Shown here piece after piece: positions 58,701-64,000 of a DNA stretch of 64,000 nucleotides. This DNA is from Nectonema munidae (taxonomy: Eukaryota; Nematomorpha; Nectonematoida; Nectonematidae). The stretch is from NCBI GenBank assembly GCA_030549495.1, contig JAUIRK010000819.1, positions 238,501 through 302,500 of the forward strand, written 5' to 3'. Positions within the stretch are counted from its first letter, which is position 1. Each line of letters starts with the position of its first letter. The notes under the pieces are model-generated. The model ran no database searches, was not told the DNA's origin, and was given only the letters and a program-made list of their open reading frames with translations. Both the position numbers and the translations under genes were made by a program.

Positions 58701-61700
58701 GCTTTTTTTCATTTCAAATTTTGTTATACATGATAGAATAGGGGTAGAGGAAAAAGTAAAAATGATGATCAAAAATTCAACAGTAAAAGAAATGGACATA
58801 GTCTAAAACATTTCCTTTATATAATATTATTTAGAGAACCGATACCAATACATCACATATGAAATAAAATACAAAAAATGGGCAAATCTGTGCACGTTCT
58901 AAAAGTTTGAACATAAACTAAAAGAAAAGGCAAAGTCTTTTATTCTCTTATCTTACATTATCATGTATTCGAGTGATCATTACATCCTATAATGAAATCA
59001 TCATACATGGTTTATAAACAAACAGCAACTCTTACTTATTGAAAATTATTGGGTTGAATGTCATTTTCGCCCCCCGGATGTGCGCCCCTGACTTATAGGT
59101 ATTTTCAAATCCTAAATGTAAAAAATGAGTCAGAAATGAAACTAGCATGGCCGATTTAGTATAAAAACATATATTTTATGTAAAATTTGAAGGAATGTTT
59201 TATTAGATATATTTCTGATTAATCAAAATTTTGATCGACATTTTCTAAAAAGTATCCATGATTATTAAAAATAAATATATAAAGTGTTATGCGTTTAAAA
59301 CTGTATATAATTTTAAAATTTCCAGGTAGTATATAATATAGACCAGCGTTTTTCAAACTTTTTTTACTGCGACCCATAGCAAGAACCTCAGTTTGCATCG
59401 TGACTAGTGTGTCCACTTTAAGGTCTTTTTTTCATTCCCCGGGGAACGAGGACCTCGTAATTTTTGAAAATTTCCCCGTGGAAGAAAAAGCTATTTTTTT
59501 ACAGTAAAAACTGTTCAGAAAAGAAAATTTAAAAGTCTCATATAGGATTTTTATTGAAAAAAATTTAAATGCATAAAAGATTTATGTTTTAAAAAAATAT
59601 CTAAGAAAAATTAGAGCGTTCAAAGTTTCATCATTCAACTGGTTTCTTATTTTTGTAGAAAAATAACCCATTGACGAAAACACTCTTTCGGCATCCACAG
59701 AAGTTTGTTTTATGCTCCTTAAATTTTTGAATAAAGTTTCTAAAACTTCGGGCCTCCTATTTGTTTCTAAATAAAGGTCAAATGTTTTTTTCATTATTTC
59801 CTCTATGCTTGAAATCTTGCTTTTAGTTTCACGTTCTTCATTTTCATTAATCTTCAGAAATTCGTCCAATTCCTCCTTCACGCTTTTCTTCTCTGTTTTT
59901 TGGTTGTTGACGATTAATCTTTCATCTTTCTTCTCCGTTACTTCGATATTTTTGTCGTCGGATTCGACAAAAAATTTTTTTCAAAAGTTCCCCGAGGAAA
60001 TTTAAAATTTTTTTTCGAGGACGAGGATTTTGAAATTTCACGATTCCCCGGGGACTCGAGGACGAGGAATCCCGGGGTGGACACCCTAATCGTGACCCAT
60101 AATACTTAGGTGTAATAAGACAAACTATGATCACTAGGTTCATTTATTCAGCATCGACAATTTATATGTCCTTTCTTTTTTGTCACTACCCATTTTATTT
60201 TTCACGCGACCCACTGAAGGGTCGGGACCCACAGTTTGAAAAACGTTGATATAGACCCTAGGTTATAAGGTTAACTACAGATAATGTCAAAATTTTATTT
60301 AAAATTTTAATTTTTGATTGACAGTTTTGGACATGAAAGGATCATTCAACTACCATGAAAATGGTATCAAAAGATGCAGCTAGCGATTTTAGGAAACGTC
60401 ACGAAATTTGAAGGGATATGATTTAGCCAATTTTATACAATTAATTTTTTGCTGAAGGGGGGAGGGGCGTTTTACTCCCCCTAGCACTAATATGGTAAAG
60501 TTCTTTTTAAGAATTTTTATAAGTTATATATAAAAATTTAAACATCGGAAATTTTTTAGTCAACCCTTTCAGGCACAACGGGATACCCGTGTCCCATAAA
60601 CTATAAAAATTCATTGAAAAACAAAGCAGAGCATTAACTTTAGCAAACCTATACTTGAAAGGGTTAAAATTAAAAAAATCGCTCCCAAAAATGTCAACCA
60701 TGTGTGCCTCTGTTTTGAAATTATAGTTGCGTCTGTTCAATATGCCTTTTAATTTATAAACATGATAATATCAGCATTATACATGATCTAAAATTTATTG
60801 TCAAATGTGTTGTCATAACACAAATGTTCAGTTATTTTATTTTTAGTGTCTATTTTTATCTACTTTTTTAATATTGTACGATTAAAAAATGGCAACAAAA
60901 ATAGTTTTGAAGTGTAGTTCCATGTGTAGCATAATTCGAATGAACAATGCCCTATCATTTGCTTATTTTCCCCTTCAATGCTTGTTTAGGCGATCGAAAA
61001 ATGCATCATAACTGCTGGCATCGGCTTAGGAGAAATCACGTCGCTTTGCTTTGCTGGCGTTATTTCCTTTGAGGATGCGATCAAGATTATCCAGATTCGC
61101 GCAAATTTGCTTTCGAAATGTGCCAAAGTCACTAAAGGAAATCTGCTAACTCTTTTTCCTAAAGGCCGTTTAAGGTAAGACTTCATTTTATCCATTATGA
61201 CAGTATTACCGGATTCTTCGTTTTTCTCTTTCAAACGAATTTTTGGCCCTTTTTTGAGGATAAAAAGTCCCGAAAAAACTAAAACGTTATAAAAGTAAAT
61301 TATCAAAAAAAATTTAGTTTATTATTTTTTTTTAATTATTCGTTTTACTTTAAACCTTTTTTTTTTAAAAAACTTTAACCTTTTTTTTTTATTTATTTAT
61401 ACGTTTTATTTTAATAAGCTTTATTAAATAATCTGTATATTGAAAATCCTTTTAAACCGTTTTAATTATTTCTAAAATTAGCAACGACTCTTTCAAGTCA
61501 TAGAGTTCTTATATTTTTTATTTTAGTTGATATAAAATCTTTTTTTTGTTTTGTGTATAAAATGACAAATAAATATTCATATTTGCATTGGCTCTTCAAA
61601 ATTGTAAACTAGAAACTCTAATAATAATAATCATGCTAGAAGATAAAGATTGACTCATGATTTATCAGATTGACCAGATAAAGCAAACCATGATACTTAT

Positions 61701-63688
61701 GGTGTATCTTTGGACAAACTAGAAGTTGTACGCGTATTTTTTTTCATAAATCAGATCGCCACTCATTTAGAAATAGTAGATCAAGGCCTTGCTCTATTTA
61801 TTGAGCAGCATTCCACACCATATTCTTTTAACCAAAGTATCATATTTAGGCTTTTCCATCAATGCTATCACTTTTTTAAATTCTTATTTTGTTTAAAAAA
61901 ATCCTGTTTACAATTGGTGTGATTCGAACCAATTAAAAATTAATATGAATAAAACATAACTGGACTATAATATGAAAGAACGAATGATAACTTTACATTG
62001 AGAACAATTAAAAACGAGTCAGTAACTACAACATTATCTAAAATTAGTAATCAAGCATATCTCAATAAAAAGTGTTTTATTTGTTAGGATTAGTTTTAAT
62101 ATATTTATTGTATAATTTGAAATAAAAAAATTATATGCTATATTTTTCTCCACATTTTTATCTCAATATTACACATTCTTCTTCGTTCCATTTATTTTTC
62201 AAAGGTGATTTTTTCTTCCATAAGGGTACACCTTCATCCTGACATATGAATTATAGGTTGATTTTTCATCTTATTTTATTTTTCAATTCTTTTTTCCATG
62301 TTTCTCTATCTTTAGCCTTTTCAATATTTATATTGTACTTCTTACATAATTCCATGTGATGCTTGGCCTCCCACGTTTGGTTTTTCCTTCAACTTCAAGG
62401 TACATCCCTTCTTTACCCATTCTTCCTTTCCAAGTGACCCTTCCATCTTAGTTGATTCCTACAAATAACCATTTCCGAGTTTTCAACCAATTTTTCTTCT
62501 TCTGATTTCACTTGTATGACGAGGCAAAGGAGACCTCAATACATTTACTTTTATATCTATAACTCAACAATTTTATACCTAATTATGAGTTTGATAATTT
62601 TAAAAATTCATGTCCAAATTAATTACATTTTTGAATAAATTCCTCTTCCTTTTAACATTTGAAAAGTTTTATGTTGGTTAATGGAGTATCTGCATGCCGA
62701 AAAAGGAAATACATGTATCCCCAAAAATGTTTCATTTTTCGCGCTTCTGTCTCCCAACTTTATAAGAAAAGTAATGCATAAATATTTAGAAAGGAATTGT
62801 ATTCTGTTGTCTCGATTTTTTATCCTAGTTTTCTTCCTCTGAAGAATTTAACGGGTTTAACCCTTAGATAGTGCTTTGGCGACCCCATTCTACAATAGCT
62901 TGAATCATTCTAATCCCTAGATATTAACGTTGTTTTCCAATTTGGAGCTTTCGTATTGGGATTGTATCGATCACAAAACTGTATTCGTATACCTGAAATA
63001 TAAATTATTGCAAACTAATAATCAACCTCCCCCTTCCATTGATCCCAAGAGAACATCTAAGAAAATTATTCAGGTAATGAAATTATCAGGATTTTGAAAA
63101 ACAATGATTTTGCCATCAAATTTTGCGGAGTTAATATTATATACTATAATGAAACTAAAATAATAACTTTTCATAACTCAAATATTCCAAAAATGTCAAA
63201 TTCTTAATTATTTCTATTAAAAAAATGTATCTTTTTATCTTTCCTGCGTTCAAGGATGAAGGGAGAGAGAAAAACTTTAAGGAAAAAATTTATTTATACG
63301 AATGATGAAGGCCGGATTGACAAGGGTTGGCGTATTAAGGTATAGCTATGCTGTACAAGAAGCCGTTCCCGGACTTTAGGGCAATGAAAAGTGAATGCAG
63401 ATGCTTGGCTAGGCAATCCTGCCAAAGCTATGATATCCACACGATGGATGCTGACGTCACATAAAATTTATAACTTTTTTACAACAAAAAAGAAGAGAAA
63501 ATAAAGAGTTTAGGCGGTGCGAGATGATTAAAAGCGCTCCTATTTTGATTTTTTCTTTTTTATTTAGATTCAGTTTGCTTCGCAAAGCAGCAATAGAGTA
63601 CTTAAAGTACCTTGGGATCGATGAGCCAACGTGTGATATAGCTTACTACCTAGCTCCAGAAATCAGAGTCGTTTCTGGAAATGTTGAG
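55765..63688 (+). CDS. MCAT: Malonyl-CoA:ACP transacylase-like, mitochondrial (3' end outside window)
   Basis: MCAT loads malonyl groups onto the mitochondrial acyl carrier protein for type II fatty acid synthesis. Exons 55765-56337, 60990-61174 and 63568-63688 join in phase 0 and phase 2 through GT...AG introns of 4.65 and 2.39 kb. The product follows human MCAT closely: FLFPGEGCHFPGMC, NVAKMFEIASNILGYDLKKICL, HPAIFVSSLAAVEKL, then CFAGVISFEDAIKIIQIRA, then YLKYLGIDEPTCDIAYYLAPEIRVVSGNVE. The N-terminus is basic and Ser-rich, plausible as a mitochondrial presequence. Two active-site departures stand out: the nucleophile motif GxSxGE reads GIGLGE (Gly for the catalytic Ser), and the oxyanion-hole motif GQGSQ reads GEGCH. 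The substrate-binding Arg of IRA is kept. The next exon (expected GAFH region) is not found before the window end. Introns carry several transposons. Confidence 0.85.
56640..57055 (+). repeat. Satellite-bearing repeat element, copy F (MCAT intron 1)
   Basis: Head TTGTCCGCTTAAGTGCTGGG plus TAAAGGGCCC at about 56669-56700. Two units with CTGAATTCAGTGGTGATAT and CTGTCAAAAAATTGATTTA (near 56766 and 56918, period about 150-165 bp) follow. Reverse counterpart of 20500-20885. Confidence 0.7.
57061..57160. repeat. Short tandem repeat, ~21-bp unit
   Basis: Four variants of TTTTTCATTTTAAGTTCGTCC in a row at the left end of the mariner-like element; likely an expanded terminal repeat. Confidence 0.6.
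57066..58935 (-). mobile_element. Tc1/mariner-like transposon (inactive)
   Basis: Minus-strand coding traces: an N-terminal helix-turn-helix (LSVKRASEILGIKYSTAKSI near 58660-58600), FINESGCSQARSKKVTRAS (58271-58210), AWIVLDNAKIH (58080-58050), then SPYSIMLNPCKNVFSKVK (57990-57940). The first catalytic Asp is Asn and the last acidic position is Lys, so it is catalytically dead. Left TAGTTTGTCC and right (reversed) GACTTTGCC resemble each other and sit by TA, but the ends are approximate. Confidence 0.7.
59344..60248. mobile_element. hAT MITE with 8-bp duplication, itself carrying a second hAT
   Basis: Ends CAGCGTTTTTCAAACT and, in reverse, CAACGTTTTTCAAACT, flanked by ATATAGAC at 59336-59343 and 60249-60256 (identical). 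Without the inner insertion the MITE is about 213 bp. Confidence 0.88.
59405..60088 (-). mobile_element. Internally deleted hAT element, 684 bp, perfect target duplication
   Basis: Ends TAGTGTGTCCAC and, in reverse, TAGGGTGTCCAC, flanked by ATCGTGAC at 59397-59404 and 60089-60096. Subterminal repeats CCCCGGGGA and GAGGACGAGGA are prominent. A 99-residue C-terminal dimerisation piece survives (59881-59582: SVDAERVFSSMGYFSTKIRNQL). The catalytic domain is deleted. Confidence 0.9.
60564..60663. mobile_element. piggyBac-like MITE, 100 bp
   Basis: Ends CCCTTTCAGGCA and, in reverse, CCCTTTCAAGTA, bounded by TCAA (60560-60563) and TTAA (60664-60667). A one-base change in the left TTAA is needed, so it is likely but not certain. 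No coding capacity. Confidence 0.62.
60668..60989. other. MCAT intron 1, right end
   Basis: AT-rich; ends at the GTTTAG acceptor. No other feature recognised. Confidence 0.5.
60990..61174 (+). CDS. MCAT: MCAT exon 2 (nucleophile elbow with Gly for Ser)
   Basis: Preceded by GTTTAG and followed by GTAAGA. Encodes AIEKCIITAGIGLGEITSLC, aligned with human VIENCVAAAGFSVGEFAAL, so the catalytic serine codon position is GGC (glycine), one base from AGC. The frame is open and the splice sites are good, so the exon is otherwise preserved. Confidence 0.83.
61175..62179. other. MCAT intron 2, left part
   Basis: AT-rich with poly-T tracts near 61320-61400; nothing recognised. Confidence 0.5.
62180..62520 (-). 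pseudogene. LINE 3' coding tail fragment
   Basis: Minus-strand CRNQLRWKGHLERKNG, KNQTWEAKHHMELCKKYN and IEKAKDREMWKKEL match the C-terminal RxxRWxGHxxRM...RGRPxxxW...DRxxWR pattern of RTE/Jockey-type LINE proteins, with stops. In antisense orientation to MCAT. Confidence 0.5.
62521..63567. other. MCAT intron 2, right part
   Basis: Mostly AT-rich. 63300-63460 is GC-richer (GGCCGGATTGACAAGGGTTGG...GATGCTGACGTCAC), but I could not assign it to a repeat or gene. Confidence 0.4.
63568..63688 (+). CDS. MCAT: MCAT exon 3
   Basis: Acceptor TTTATTTAG, then R-FSLLRKAAIEYLKYLGIDE and RVVSGNVE, matching human HCKSLGIENPVCEVSNYLFPDCRVISGHQE. The donor GAG|GTTTTC is weak. The following sequence to 64000 gives no convincing next exon. 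Confidence 0.75.
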
Positions 63689-64000
63689 GTTTTCTTTTTC
63701 ACGCACACACATTTATATATATCTACGCAACTCCTTCTAAATAAGACTTCTTTCCAAGAATGACAGCTTATGCAATGTCACTCTTACGACCATGAAATGC
63801 CCATTGATTTTATCGAGTTTGATGAATTAGACATTTCCGTATAGACTTACTAATAACAGATACCACAAGTCTTCAATAGTATGCATTGTTAATTTTCTGA
63901 GTGTTTCATTGGCTCTTTATCATTAGATGTACTAAAAAGTTTAACTCATAAGATGTGGTAATTTAAAATTTTCCATTCATTCTTTTCACTTACACTTCTA

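Larger units (their letters stand above)
59060..60490 (-). repeat. Satellite-bearing repeat element, copy G, split by hAT insertions
   Basis: The reverse complement of copy B (18.79-19.24 kb). On the minus strand it starts GTGCTAGGGGGAGTAAAACG near 60486, continues through the leader to 60257, is interrupted at 59336-60256, and resumes to an array unit (GAAACTAGCATGGCCGATTTAG) near 59135. Confidence 0.72.

Noticed and set aside
62860-62900. TTTAACCCTTAG as a piggyBac end
   Set aside because: No partner end was found within several kilobases.
63760-63844. Possible MCAT exon 4 after GACAG ending at TAG
   Set aside because: The translation (LMQCHSYDHEMPIDF...) does not match the expected GAFH-containing region, so it was not joined to the gene.
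1-64000. CRISPR arrays, bacterial operons, rRNA
   Set aside because: Direct repeats here are satellites or transposon ends; genes have introns and poly(A) signals, so the window is eukaryotic.

Overview
The window is AT-rich (roughly 70% A+T by eye) invertebrate nuclear DNA. Coding exons are split by introns that are either very short (52-56 bp) or kilobase-scale, and most of the sequence is decayed transposable elements. Five host genes can be supported. They are an ABCF3/GCN20-type ABC-F ATPase (minus strand, running off the left edge), a three-domain galectin (plus, uninterrupted), a two-exon CMC4-type twin CX9C mitochondrial protein (minus), a myosin essential-light-chain-like EF-hand protein (plus, uninterrupted), and a mitochondrial malonyl-CoA:ACP transacylase (MCAT) homologue (plus, running off the right edge). 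A multi-domain galectin, short introns and splice-acceptor-like AGs just before several start codons fit a nematode, but this is only an inference; other small invertebrates are possible.

Layout. 1-6.9 kb: ABCF3 with a hAT MITE, a 51-bp perfect inverted repeat and a hAT transposase in its introns. 7-14.4 kb: gene-poor DNA with one SINE, the 5' part of an RTE LINE, a ~150-bp tandem array and a 448-bp RTE-derived retroelement with a perfect target duplication. 14.4-16.1 kb: galectin. 17-20.9 kb: two opposed hAT fragments, a second satellite-bearing element, a SINE and a third satellite block. 21.0-21.9 kb: CMC4. 22.1-24.1 kb: a piggyBac element with both ends. 27-28.8 kb: a pogo/Tigger transposase. 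29.3-29.8 kb: myosin light chain. 30-31.7 kb: more satellite-like DNA. 32-41 kb: a pile of hAT copies (one inserted in another) and LINE fragments. 42.2-45.9 kb: a nearly full-length CR1/L2-like LINE. 46.7-53.8 kb: two hAT elements with both termini and target duplications, the first inside a pogo-related repeat. 54-64 kb: MCAT, whose introns hold a mariner-like element, two satellite-bearing repeats, a hAT nested inside a hAT MITE, a piggyBac MITE and a LINE tail.

The host genes do not form a pathway. MCAT and CMC4 are both mitochondrial, ABCF3 is a translation-associated ATPase and the light chain is contractile; their proximity looks incidental. The points most worth checking are the MCAT homologue with glycine at the catalytic serine position, the small CMC4 gene made of two tiny exons, the dispersed ~150-bp satellite family sharing a G/C-rich head, and the nested hAT insertions.
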